This document shows, piece by piece, positions 36,704 to 44,499 of a DNA stretch of 64,000 nt. The DNA is from Nocardioides sp. InS609-2 (GTDB lineage: Bacteria > Actinomycetota > Actinomycetes > Propionibacteriales > Nocardioidaceae). Below the pieces are notes generated by a model. That model was not told where the DNA came from, did not search any database, and worked only from the letters and a program-made list of their open reading frames with translations. The position numbers and the translations under genes were made by a program. The stretch's first letter is position 1. Every line of letters starts with the position of its first letter. The DNA is taken from the NCBI RefSeq assembly GCF_023208195.1, contig NZ_CP060034.1:2852001-2916000 (forward strand). The letters run 5' to 3'.

Positions 36704-37003
36704 TACAGCTCCGAGCAACGAGCCGGATCCTGAGCCACGTCACCCGTAACCATGCCGACGACTCCCTCGAGCTGCTTGCGGCTCGCGCCGCCCGGCCTAC
36801 GACTCCGGCCCCCCTCGGGCGAGCGGCCGGCTTCCACAGGCAACGAGTGGAACAGAGGCCGAGCAGTGCGGCCTGTGGGCATCTTGCGAAGGCTTGTCGT
36901 GAGTTCACCGCCGCCAGGCGCGCGGCCCTTGCGGCAATATCCGAACCAGTCCAAGTCGCGTAGCGAAGACCCCGGCAACGTGCAGGTCAGCCGGGGCCCA
37001 TCT
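36704..37003. other. No gene; contains the original tRNA-Arg terminator hairpin
   Basis: 300 bases with no convincing frame. CCCCGGC (36970-36976) and GCCGGGG (36990-36996) form a hairpin just outside attL. In the uninterrupted chromosome it would lie directly downstream of the tRNA-Arg gene on the minus strand. Confidence 0.5.
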
Positions 37004-37038
37004 GTGCGCCTGTAGGGATTCGAACCCCAAACCTTCTG
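37004..37038. repeat. attL core
   Basis: 35 bp identical to 51218-51252: the 3' end of the tRNA-Arg gene (T-loop GGTTCGAATCC in complement) and the first C of its CCA. Confidence 0.93.
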
Positions 37039-37189
37039 TTATGGAGTCTGGCACCCGCCGACACCTGTACGCCGTGGACAGCGTCAAGCGCGCTTTGACA
37101 GTGAATCGGCTGCCCGGTGGGGTCGTGGAGCCGCGCCACGAACAGCGCCCCGGCGAGCGCGAGCGTGCCTCTCTTCGGGTGGTGTCCTG

Positions 37190-37360
37190 ATGGCAGGCAA
37201 GAGCCTCACGGACGCGGCCGACCCGAACGGGTACGCCTGCCCGTTCTGCCCGGTGATCGTCTCCGAGAAGAGCGCCCTGGTGTCGTACGCCCGACTGCGG
37301 TTCGAGGGACACCTCGACGTGCACATGGCGGTCGGCGACCAACTGCGGGTGGCGTCATGA
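37190..37360 (+). CDS. Small zinc-finger-like phage protein
   Basis: 56 residues. CPFC and HLDVH give a CxxC...HxxxH arrangement: the sequence runs YACPFCPVIVSEKSALVSY, then a segment with LRFEGHLDVHM. First gene of a tightly overlapping rightward run leading to the integrase. In the circular phage its ATG overlaps the stop of the extended repressor ORF (TGATG). Function unknown. Confidence 0.6.
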   Translation: MAGKSLTDAADPNGYACPFCPVIVSEKSALVSYARLRFEGHLDVHMAVGDQLRVAS

Positions 37361-37509
37361 AGGTCAGGGTCGAGTTCACCATCGAGGTAGAACCTGCTGG
37401 ATGGGTCGAGGCGTACGGAGTGGAGCCGAGCGAGGTCCGTGCGGACGTCAAGGACTACGCCCACACGATGGTCGTCATGCACCTCGCGGACCTGGGCGTG
37501 CTGCGATGA
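37357..37509 (+). CDS. Small phage protein of unknown function
   Basis: 50 residues, MKVRVEFTIEVEPAGWVEAY at the start; beta-strand-like opening, acidic overall, no known motif. Overlaps both neighbours by ATGA, which supports its reality as part of the integrase operon. Confidence 0.6.
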   Translation: MKVRVEFTIEVEPAGWVEAYGVEPSEVRADVKDYAHTMVVMHLADLGVLR

Positions 37510-37799
37510 GCAAGCGGGAGCGGGAGACCGCCGAGTTCGCGGCGATGCTGCGTCGCATGTGTGCCTCCCTCGGTCGGCGCTTCGACGGCGGAGACGGAGA
37601 CGTCCCGGACCTCGCCGAGTTCGCTACCGTGCGCAAGGCCCTGGACGAGGCCGAGCACGCCGCCGTGGCCGCGCTGCGACGTCGCTACGGCTACTCGTGG
37701 GCGCAGGTGGCTCGGCCTCTCGGGACCACTCGGCAGGCCGCGCAGATGCGGTACGGGCGCGAGCCGGAGCGTCGCGCAACAACTCGTCGGTCTGCATAG
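37506..37799 (+). CDS. Small helix-turn-helix phage protein
   Basis: 97 residues. The C-terminal YGYSWAQVARPLGTTRQAAQ is a helix-turn-helix of the kind found in sigma-like or excisionase-like proteins; the N-terminus is a charged helix. Coupled by ATGA to the preceding gene and 14 bases ahead of the integrase, so it may regulate or assist recombination. Notably similar in layout to the HTH protein at 30188. Confidence 0.65.
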   Translation: MSKRERETAEFAAMLRRMCASLGRRFDGGDGDVPDLAEFATVRKALDEAEHAAVAALRRRYGYSWAQVARPLGTTRQAAQMRYGREPERRATTRRSA

Positions 37800-37813
37800 T
37801 TGTCTCAGCGACC

Positions 37814-38638
37814 ATGACGCAACTACCGGCGCCCTGGCGCGCTGCCATAGACGAATGGACCGACTACGCACGCGCCGGAGGGTCGCCCGCAACGACGGTG
37901 CGCACGCGCTGCGAGCACCTCTCCCGGCTGGGTCGCTCGATCCATCAGCCGGACCCGTGGCGAGTAACCGGGCCGGTGCTGCTGTCGTGGTGCGCCCGGC
38001 AGGCCTGGGCGACCGAGACGCGTCGCGCGCACCGGACCACCTACCGGGGGTTCTGGCGCTGGGGTGTCGAGACGGGCCGCTGTGAGGTGTCGGCGGCGCT
38101 GGCGCTGCCGTCGATCAAGCCCAGCCCGCCGCGCCCGAGGCCGACCCCGGACGACGTCTACCGGGTCGCCCTCGCAACTGGGGACGCGCGCTCGCGGCTG
38201 ATGATGCGGCTCGCGGCCGAGGCCGGGCTACGCCGCGCCGAGGTCGCCGGCATTCACGAACGTGACGTGCTGACCGACCTCACCGGGTGGACGCTCCACG
38301 GCAAGGGCGGACGTGACCGGCTGGTGCCGCTGCCGGACCCGCTGGCCCTCGCGGTCCGGGCCGGGCTCGCGCGGACGGGCGGAGGATGGCTGTTTCCGGG
38401 CGATGACCACGGTCACCTCTCACCGCGCTGGGTCGGCAAGGTCGTCACCGATCTCCTTCCGGGTGAGTGGACGATGCACTCCCTGCGGCACAGGTTCGCC
38501 TCGCGGGCGAATGAGGCTAACCCGGGCGATGTATTCGCTCTCCAGACGCTGCTCGGGCACGCCTCACCGGCCACGACACGCATGTACGTCGCGGTGCCGG
38601 ACGCCCGGCTCCGGGCGATGGTGGAGAGCGCGGCATGA
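37814..38638 (+). CDS. Tyrosine-type phage integrase
   Basis: 274 residues. N-terminal SAM-like core-binding domain (residues 1-100), then the catalytic domain with Arg140 (AGLRRAEV), a Lys-bearing turn GKGGRDRLVPL, His222/Arg225 (HSLRHRFASR), His249 (LLGHAS) and Tyr258 (TRMYVAV). All catalytic residues are present. It is the obvious recombinase for the 35-bp att sites. It ends ESAA; in phages with integration-dependent immunity integrases carry ssrA-like C-terminal tags, so this Ala-Ala end is suggestive but no more. Its stop overlaps the next start (ATGA). Confidence 0.9.
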   Translation: MTQLPAPWRAAIDEWTDYARAGGSPATTVRTRCEHLSRLGRSIHQPDPWRVTGPVLLSWCARQAWATETRRAHRTTYRGFWRWGVETGRCEVSAALALPSIKPSPPRPRPTPDDVYRVALATGDARSRLMMRLAAEAGLRRAEVAGIHERDVLTDLTGWTLHGKGGRDRLVPLPDPLALAVRAGLARTGGGWLFPGDDHGHLSPRWVGKVVTDLLPGEWTMHSLRHRFASRANEANPGDVFALQTLLGHASPATTRMYVAVPDARLRAMVESAA

Positions 38639-39307
38639 AGGCGTGCGACTGGTGCCGCGGGCCGATCCCTCCCGCGATGCGGGTGGACGCGGTGTGCTGT
38701 TCGGTGCGCTGCCGTCAGGCCCGGCACCGGTTCCGGTCTTCCGTGGGTCGAGCCGTCGCGAGTGGCCACCCGCGACGGCTGGCCTACGCCGACCCGCCGT
38801 ACCCCGGCCTGTCGGCGCGCTACTACGGGGACCATCCCGACTATCGCGGCGAAGTGGATCACGCCGCGCTAATCGCGTCGCTCTCGGCCGAGTACGACGC
38901 GCCTGGGCGCTCTCGACGTCGGCGAGCGCGTTGCCCGAGGTGCTGGCCCTGTGCCCGCCCGGCGTGCGCGTGGCCGCGTGGTTCCGTGGTGAGCGCCCGA
39001 ACGCTGCCGCCGAGATCCCGCTCAACGGATGGGAGCCGGTGATCTACGCCGGGGCCATCGCAAGGCGTCGTGTTCCACCGTGGTGGGACGTGTCGGCGCG
39101 CGCCGGGTGGACTCGCTGGTGTTCCACTCCCGGCCGAGGCTGACCGATCCGGGGCGGGTCGTGGGCGCCAAACCCGCGATGTTCTGCCGGTGGGTGTTCG
39201 AGCTGTTGGGCGCACGGGCGGGAGACACGTTCGTCGATGTGTTCCCCGGCTCGGGTGGGGTGGCCCGTGCGTGGGAGGCGTACACCGAGGTCCTGAGCGA
39301 CGCGTAG
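38635..39307 (+). pseudogene. Phage DNA adenine methylase (DPPY) with two frameshifts
   Basis: The first frame has a treble-clef-like CDWCRGPIPP...CCSVRC Cys cluster and RLAYADPPYPGLSARYYGD, the DPPY catalytic motif of N6-adenine/N4-cytosine methylases. After about 38901 the frame moves +2 (LPEVLALCPPGVRVAAWFRG), and near 39095 it moves +2 again (FHSRPRLTDPGRVVGAKPAM, VDVFPGSGGVARAW), ending at 39307. Both shifts lie at GCGC runs and look like extra GC dinucleotides. Removing 2 bases at each gives a 222-residue protein. Either a young pseudogene or assembly error. Confidence 0.7.
38874..38901 (+). repeat. 28-bp inverted repeat, left copy
   Basis: Perfect reverse complement of 39325-39352; lies inside the methylase gene and ends exactly at its first frame change. 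Core motif CTCTCGGCCGAGTACG. Confidence 0.85.
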
Positions 39308-39324
39308 CGCGCACCAGGTGGCGA

Positions 39325-39352
39325 CGCGTCGTACTCGGCCGAGAGCGACGCG
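39325..39352 (-). repeat. 28-bp inverted repeat, right copy
   Basis: Perfect reverse complement of 38874-38901, located between the convergent methylase and lysis genes. Its right end overlaps a copy of the 13-mer GAGCGACGCGTAG. Confidence 0.85.
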
Positions 39353-39364
39353 TAGTGCGGGCCG

Positions 39365-39571
39365 CTACCGCTGCTGTCGCGTGACGAGCAGCGCTGTCAG
39401 GCCGGTCAGGGAGCCAACCGCGATGTTCTGCAAGACGTCGGGCACCGGCCTGTCGAGCAGTGCCAGGGCGATGATGCCGAGCAGAGCGGCGAGGGCGAGT
39501 GCGCCGACGAGGTTGATGACGCGACCGACGAGTGCGGCGTCGGCGGGTGGTGGGCTGGCTGGGTCGCTCAT
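39365..39571 (-). CDS. Holin-like small membrane protein
   Basis: 68 residues: a short N-terminal Pro/Ala-rich tail and two hydrophobic segments (VGALALAALLGIIALALL and VGSLTGLTALLV) with a charged end RQQR. Position directly after the lysin-like gene, with ATGA overlap, supports a holin. No sequence proof. Confidence 0.65.
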   Translation of the reverse strand: MSDPASPPPADAALVGRVINLVGALALAALLGIIALALLDRPVPDVLQNIAVGSLTGLTALLVTRQQR

Positions 39572-40131
39572 TGGGTGGGTTCCTTCCTCAGGATGCGGGC
39601 GGCGGCGCGGGCGCGTCGTCGCTTGGCCTTGCCGAGTCGTTGGTCGGCGGCGAGCGTGAGGAGGAGGTCGCGGGCGGCGGCGTAGCGGCCGGGCTTGGGC
39701 TTCTCGACGGTAAGGACACGGACGCCGTCGATGTCCTCGGACCACCCGGCGAGGCGCAGGCGGGGCCACGCGGCGGCGATGCTGGCGATGGACACGAGGT
39801 CGAACCGGCCGTCACGCTTGATGTCGGTGGACCAGCACATGCCGTTGCCCGCGACCGGCGCGACGTGGCCGTGACCGTCCGGTGCGCTGCCGCTGGGTGT
39901 GCCACCGGTCCACCACACGAGGGCGCCGGGTGGGATGGCCTTGAGGTCGCCGATGGGGTGGCGGTGCTTGGTGCGCTGCCACGCCCTGGTGGCGTCCGGG
40001 CTGCCGTCCGAGGGGACGCCGTACAGCTCCCGGACGCGTTGCTTGCACTCGTTTACACCAAAGGTGGGGCCGTTGCGGGACTGGCGGGCGGCGTTGCCGA
40101 GAGCACGGCCAACGCTGAGTGGTGTGGTCAT
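39568..40131 (-). CDS. Phage lysin-like protein (CHAP/NlpC-P60-like)
   Basis: 187 residues. A Cys in GVNECKQRVRELYGVP and a His in DGHGHVAPVAGN have the order and spacing of the Cys-His peptidase fold used by phage endolysins; PGALVWWTGG is the usual strand before the His. The C-terminal 50 residues are a basic Ala/Arg-rich helix (wall- or membrane-binding). Encoded between a membrane protein and a holin-like gene with overlapping stops and starts: a normal lysis cassette. The exact peptidase class is an inference. Confidence 0.65.
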   Translation of the reverse strand: MTTPLSVGRALGNAARQSRNGPTFGVNECKQRVRELYGVPSDGSPDATRAWQRTKHRHPIGDLKAIPPGALVWWTGGTPSGSAPDGHGHVAPVAGNGMCWSTDIKRDGRFDLVSIASIAAAWPRLRLAGWSEDIDGVRVLTVEKPKPGRYAAARDLLLTLAADQRLGKAKRRRARAAARILRKEPTQ

Positions 40132-40472
40132 CTGGATCTGTTCCTTTCATCGAGGTGGTCATCGAGGCGCCGGCGGAGCCCTTCGAGGTCGTCGGCGATG
40201 GTGTTGAGGGATCGCTGCTGGTGGCCGAGGGCGACGGCGATGCCGTAGACGTCGTCCTTCACCGTGGAGCCGCCGTTGTGTTGCAGCTCGTGGATGGCGA
40301 CATCGGCGACCGCCTGGGCGTTCTCGCCGTTGTCGCGGGTCAGGGTCTCGATTCGGTCGAGCCTGCGGAGCACCTGCCCGAGTGAGCGCAGGACCGTCCG
40401 GCCCCCGGCCGCGATGAGGCCGAGCGCAGTGAGGGCCGCGACGACCTCAGACGGGCTAGTCAATAGGTCCAT
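40128..40472 (-). CDS. DUF2746-like phage membrane/coiled-coil protein
   Basis: 114 residues: one N-terminal membrane helix (VVAALTALGLIAAGG) followed by a long charged coiled coil (VLRRLDRIETLTRDNGENAQ). Similar small proteins lie between tail and lysis genes of actinophages. The ATG at 40472 follows the stop of the tail stub by one base, so it is the next gene of the same transcript. Confidence 0.6.
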   Translation of the reverse strand: MDLLTSPSEVVAALTALGLIAAGGRTVLRSLGQVLRRLDRIETLTRDNGENAQAVADVAIHELQHNGGSTVKDDVYGIAVALGHQQRSLNTIADDLEGLRRRLDDHLDERNRSR

Positions 40473-40473
40473 C

Positions 40474-40587
40474 TCAGACCGCCGTCTGGTAGGTGATGGC
40501 GCCGAGGGTTCCTTCACCCGCTGCGCGAGAGTTGATGAGATGCGTGACTTCACCATTGGTATCGATACGCACAGGCCCAGACAGCAT
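40474..40587 (-). pseudogene. C-terminal stub of a phage gene (probably tail/fibre)
   Basis: About 37 codons remain, ending GEGTLGAITYQTAV, and the frame is cut by the IS3 left end at 40587-40588. The position before the lysis cassette is where a minor-tail or fibre gene is expected. Everything upstream of it has been lost. Confidence 0.6.
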
Positions 40588-40654
40588 GGGTCTGCCCAGA
40601 CTTTGGTTGACACCTGACCTGTGAGGATCCGTCCTCGCTGGAAGGATGCCGATC

Positions 40655-40942
40655 ATGGCAAAGGCATATCCCAAGGAGTTCCGCGATGACGTCGTGGCCG
40701 TGGCCCGGAAGGGCCAGGCTCCGTTGTCCCAGATCGCGAAGGACTTCGGGATCTTTGAAGGCACGTTGAGCAACTGGTTGAAGCGGGCCGACGTCGAGGA
40801 CGGCCACCGTCCCGGCGTCACCGAGAAGCAGTCGCTCGAGGTGCGTGAGCTGAAGAAGCGCAACCGGCTCCTGGAGCAGGAGAACGAGGTCCTGCGACGT
40901 GCCGCTGCTTACCTTTCTCAGGCGAACCTGCCGGGAAAATAG
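40655..40942 (+). CDS. IS3 OrfA (helix-turn-helix)
   Basis: 95 residues. YPKEFRDDVVAVARKG opening, helix-turn-helix LSQIAKDFGIFEGTLSNWL, then a leucine-zipper-like ELKKRNRLLEQENEVLRRAA, the standard IS3 OrfA. It ends at a GGAAAATAG where a -1 slip would fuse it to OrfB, the usual IS3 programmed frameshift. The ATG at 40655 has GGAAGG 9 bases upstream. Confidence 0.88.
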   Translation: MAKAYPKEFRDDVVAVARKGQAPLSQIAKDFGIFEGTLSNWLKRADVEDGHRPGVTEKQSLEVRELKKRNRLLEQENEVLRRAAAYLSQANLPGK

Positions 40943-40962
40943 TCTTCCCGCTCGTCCGTGAG

Positions 40963-41373
40963 ATGGCCGCGACCGGTGCCCGCATCAGGGTGTCGGTCGC
41001 GGTGGCGTGCAGGGTGCTGGGGTTATCGACGCAGGGGTACTACAAGTGGCTCAATGAGCCGGTGTCCCAACGTGACTGGGACGACGCGCACGTCATCGAC
41101 GCGCTCCTGGCCATCCATGAGGACGACCCCACGCTCGGCTACCGGTTCCTGACCGACGAGCTCGCCGATGTCGGTATCACCGCATCAGAGAACCGCGTGT
41201 GGCGACTGTGCTCGACCGCTGGAGTCTTTGCCTCCCACCACCGCCGTCGGGGCAAGGCAGGCAAGCCTGGTCCGCCGGTCCACGACGACCTGCTCGCGGC
41301 CGTTGATGAGAAGGGCAGGGTCACCCACGATTTCACCGCCACGACGCCCAACGAAAAGTGGTTGACCGACATC
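40963..41373 (+). CDS. IS3 OrfB, 5' exon
   Basis: 137 codons: RVSVAVACRVLGLSTQGYY and the TLGYRFLTDELADVG helix, ending PNEKWLTDI, where the first catalytic Asp of the DDE triad lies. OrfB is in the -1 frame of OrfA and open from 40942. The coding sequence is interrupted by the group II intron after codon ATC; the 3' exon continues at 43573. Unspliced reading would run into the intron and stop at 41466. Confidence 0.85.
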
Positions 41374-42001
41374 GAGCGCCACGAGGCGCTGTTGAACCGT
41401 GCGGTGGTGAAAGGACACCGCCTCCGGTCCGTCGTAGCGGGCCGGGTGAAGCTGAGGGCAGCCTGACCCCCGGGACGGGGGTGAGGGTGGAAGCAGCCCT
41501 GACAACGACGGGACGGGCCAGTACTGCCAGATGGCCTGGGTCCGGCTAGCAAGACGGGAAGGCGTACGTGAGGAACCAACGGCTGAACGCCCCTCAAGAG
41601 AGCCACCAGCTCGAACCTGGCGGATCTGGGCTGGATAGCAGCGCGCACCCCGATCACGACACCGCCGAGCGCGGTGTCGGTGTGATGGTCGAGGGAACTT
41701 CTGGACTGGGTGATGTCGCCGGTCGGGAGGCCACGGTGAAGGTCTGCGGCGTAGCCGTGGCGATGCTGCAGGGGCATAGTTGGGCGCCGACCCCGTCGAA
41801 CGGTTCGACAGTGAACGTGGGAACCATCTCGGCGGTCCCCTCCCCGGCCAGCATCCTGCTGGTCGTCGGGAAGGCCCGTCGCCGGCCGATGCTGCCGAGG
41901 TGGGGCGGAGGACCCGTAGTAGTCCGAGGCCGGGAAAGCCGGTCACATGGCGAAGGGGTCCAGCGTGTTCGCAGCAACCACGCACCTTCAGGAGGTCGCT
42001 G

Positions 42002-43465
42002 GTGAATACCGGCGAACCGGCACTCGATGTCTTCCCCGAGCGGGAAGAGGCCGAGTGGCGGGTACTGAGGATGCAGAAGAAGCTGCACCGATGGGCGGTG
42101 GCCGATCCTGGCCGTCGCTTCGATGACTTCGCCAACCTTGTCTACGACCCGGCGTTCCTGGTCGTGGCGTGGCACAGGGTGCGGGGCAACAAGGGCGCAC
42201 GGACCGCCGGTGTCGACGGGGTCACTCCCCGCGGCGTCGACCGGGACGCGGTCGACCTGCTGGCCGGGGTCCGTGAGGACTTGAAGGCCGGTGCGTTCGT
42301 GCCGCTGCCGGTGCGGGAGAAGACGATTCCGAAGGCGTCGGGCAAAGTCCGAAGCCTGGGGATCCCGACTACCCGTGACCGGGTCGTGCAGGCTGCGTTG
42401 AAACTGGTGCTCGAGCCGATCTTCGAGGCGGACTTCAAACCATGCTCCTATGGTTTCCGCCCGCGGCGCCGGGCCCAGGACGCGATCGCCGAGATCCACT
42501 TCCTCGCCTCACCTCCTCGGAACTATGAGTGGGTGTTCGAGGCAGACATCAAGGCGTGCTTCGACGAGATCGACCACACCGCCCTCATGGGCAGGGTGAG
42601 ACATCGTGTCGGGGACAAACGGGTCCTGGGCTGGGTGAAGGCGTTCTTGCGGGCCGGGGTCCTCACCGAGGACGGCATCAACCGCGAGACGATCACCGGC
42701 ACACCTCAAGGCGGGATCCTTTCACCGCTGCTGGCCAACATCGCCCTGTCCGTGCTGGATGAGCACTTCGCCGCCAAATGGGAGGGGCTCGGACCGGAAT
42801 GGACGCGCGCCAAGCACCGACGTGCCGGTGGTGCGGTCATGAAGCTCGTCCGCTACGCGGATGACTTCGTGGTCCTCATCCACGGACAACGCGCCGATGC
42901 TGAAGCGCTGTGGGACGAGGTTGGGGCGGTGCTCGCGCCGATGGGCCTGCGCCTGTCGGTAGAGAAGACGAGGGTCTGCCACATCGATGAGGGGTTCGAC
43001 TTCCTCGGCTGGCGCATCCAGCGCCGGACCTGGCGGAGCCGGACCGGCAAGACGGCGATCTACACCTACCCGTCGAAGAAGTCATTGGCTTCGGTGATGG
43101 CCAAGGTGCGGACGCTGACGCGTCGTGCGAAACATCGAACGCTCGCCGACCTGCTGCGCCGGTTGAACCCGGTGCTGCGGGGTTGGTGCAACTACTTCCG
43201 TCACGGCGTGTCCTCGCGGACGTTCGGCTACGTCGATCACTTCGCCTTCTGGCGGATCGTCGGCTGGCTCCGCAAACGACACGTCGGGCTGAATATGCAC
43301 ACCCTGGTCCGGCGCTACCTGCCCGGTTGGCAGATCCGCGCCGGAGGAATCGAGATGTTCCGACCGGAAGCGATCGTTATCGAGCGCTACCGCTACCGGG
43401 GCACCAAGATCCCCACACCATGGTCGAGCGCACCGACAAAGGGATCACCCGCACCAACGGCATGA
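42002..43465 (+). CDS. ltrA: Group II intron reverse transcriptase/maturase
   Basis: 487 residues from the GTG at 42002, preceded by AGGAGG 6 bases upstream. RT domain: KVRSLGIPTTRDRVVQAAL, SYGFRPRRRAQDAI, GTPQGGILSPLLANI and the catalytic YADD at about residues 285-288 (LVRYADDFVV). Maturase (X) domain: NPVLRGWCNYFRHG. No HNH endonuclease motif is seen after the X domain, so the intron probably retrohomes by an endonuclease-independent route. All key motifs are intact. Confidence 0.93.
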   Translation: MNTGEPALDVFPEREEAEWRVLRMQKKLHRWAVADPGRRFDDFANLVYDPAFLVVAWHRVRGNKGARTAGVDGVTPRGVDRDAVDLLAGVREDLKAGAFVPLPVREKTIPKASGKVRSLGIPTTRDRVVQAALKLVLEPIFEADFKPCSYGFRPRRRAQDAIAEIHFLASPPRNYEWVFEADIKACFDEIDHTALMGRVRHRVGDKRVLGWVKAFLRAGVLTEDGINRETITGTPQGGILSPLLANIALSVLDEHFAAKWEGLGPEWTRAKHRRAGGAVMKLVRYADDFVVLIHGQRADAEALWDEVGAVLAPMGLRLSVEKTRVCHIDEGFDFLGWRIQRRTWRSRTGKTAIYTYPSKKSLASVMAKVRTLTRRAKHRTLADLLRRLNPVLRGWCNYFRHGVSSRTFGYVDHFAFWRIVGWLRKRHVGLNMHTLVRRYLPGWQIRAGGIEMFRPEAIVIERYRYRGTKIPTPWSSAPTKGSPAPTA

Positions 43466-43474
43466 CCACGTGGA

Positions 43475-43508
<34 letters not shown>

Positions 43509-43572
43509 GGAGGGCGGGCCAGGGAGACCCACCAGCCGAAAGGCTGGCAGGGCGCCCCGGTCCGACCCCTAC

Positions 43573-44040
43573 ACCGAGCACCGCACCAGCGAGGGGAAGC
43601 TCTACCTGTGCGCGATCAAGGACTGCTACTCCAACAAGATCGTCGGCTACTCCATCGATTCGCGGATGAAGTCGTCCCTGGCGGCCTCGGCGTTCCGGAA
43701 CGCGATCGCGTTGCGGTCGCCGGCCGGGACGATCTGTCATTCCGATAGGGGCAGTCAATTTCGCTCCAAGAAGGTCATCAGGCTCCTGAAGAACAACGGC
43801 CTGCACGGCTCGATGGGCCGCGTGGCCTCGGCCGGCGACAACGCCGCCATGGAGAGCTTCTTCTCGCTCCTGCAGAAGAACGTCCTCGACACCAAGCGGT
43901 GGGAGACCCGTGAGGAACTGCGTCTCGCGATCGTCACGTGGATCGAGACCAAGTACAACCGACGCCGTCGTCAACGCGCCCTGGGCAAGCTCACCCCAGT
44001 CGAGTTTGAGATGATCTACGTAACCGCAGAAGCGGCCTGA
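43573..44040 (+). CDS. IS3 OrfB, 3' exon
   Basis: 155 codons beginning TEHRTSEGKLYLCAIKD and carrying the remaining catalytic residues: Asp in CHSDRGSQF and Glu in NAAMESFFSLLQ, then RRRQRALGKLTPVEFE at the end. Directly continuous with the 5' exon after intron removal (NEKWLTDI then TEHRT), which is the normal IS3 sequence. Confidence 0.85.
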   Translation, partial: TEHRTSEGKLYLCAIKDCYSNKIVGYSIDSRMKSSLAASAFRNAIALRSPAGTICHSDRGSQFRSKKVIRLLKNNGLHGSMGRVASAGDNAAMESFFSLLQKNVLDTKRWETREELRLAIVTWIETKYNRRRRQRALGKLTPVEFEMIYVTAEAA

Positions 44041-44046
44041 GAACCA

Positions 44047-44499
44047 TCAAACCCCGAGTGTCAACCAAACCGGGGGCAGACCCTTCACGTGGTCGTGCAC
44101 CTGCAAGGCACCGTCGTCTTCGAGGTGCCACACGTCCTCGAAGAGGCCGACTGAGAACTTGGTCAGAACGCCGTCTTGGAGCAGCGTGTAGACCTCGTCG
44201 CCCTTGGACGTCTTGGAGATGCGAGCCGTGATGCGCAGGCCCTCGGCGGTCTGTTCGCTGCTCGTGATGAGGCCGATGGGCAGGCCGTTGCCGAGGTGGT
44301 CGTGGCCGTAGAAGAGCTGCGAACCGTCGAGCACAGTTGCCTCATCCCAGCGCTGACGAGAGGCACCGGTCAGCCAGTTCGGGCGGTCGGTCTCCTCCCC
44401 GTAGGGCAGCGCGAGTCCGGCGATCTCGCGTCGCTCGGCGGCTCCGGTGGGCGAGAGCGTGGCTTCGAGGTAGACGGGGGTGACGGTCGTTGTCGTCAT
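44047..44499 (-). pseudogene. Phage prohead protease, 3'-truncated by the IS3 element
   Basis: The start at 44499 overlaps the portal stop (ATGA). EIAGLALPYGEETDRPNW and LFYGHDHLGNGLPIG carry the catalytic-His region, and VLTKFSVGLF the Ser region, of HK97-type prohead proteases (peptidase U35). About 138 phage-derived codons remain to 44084; the last residues (about 12, GLPPVWLTLGV) are encoded inside the IS end. The C-terminal third of a usual protease is missing. Confidence 0.8.

Noticed and set aside
36703..36978. Minus-strand frame upstream of the methyltransferase
   Set aside because: No motif, no ribosome-binding site, and it includes the tRNA terminator region.
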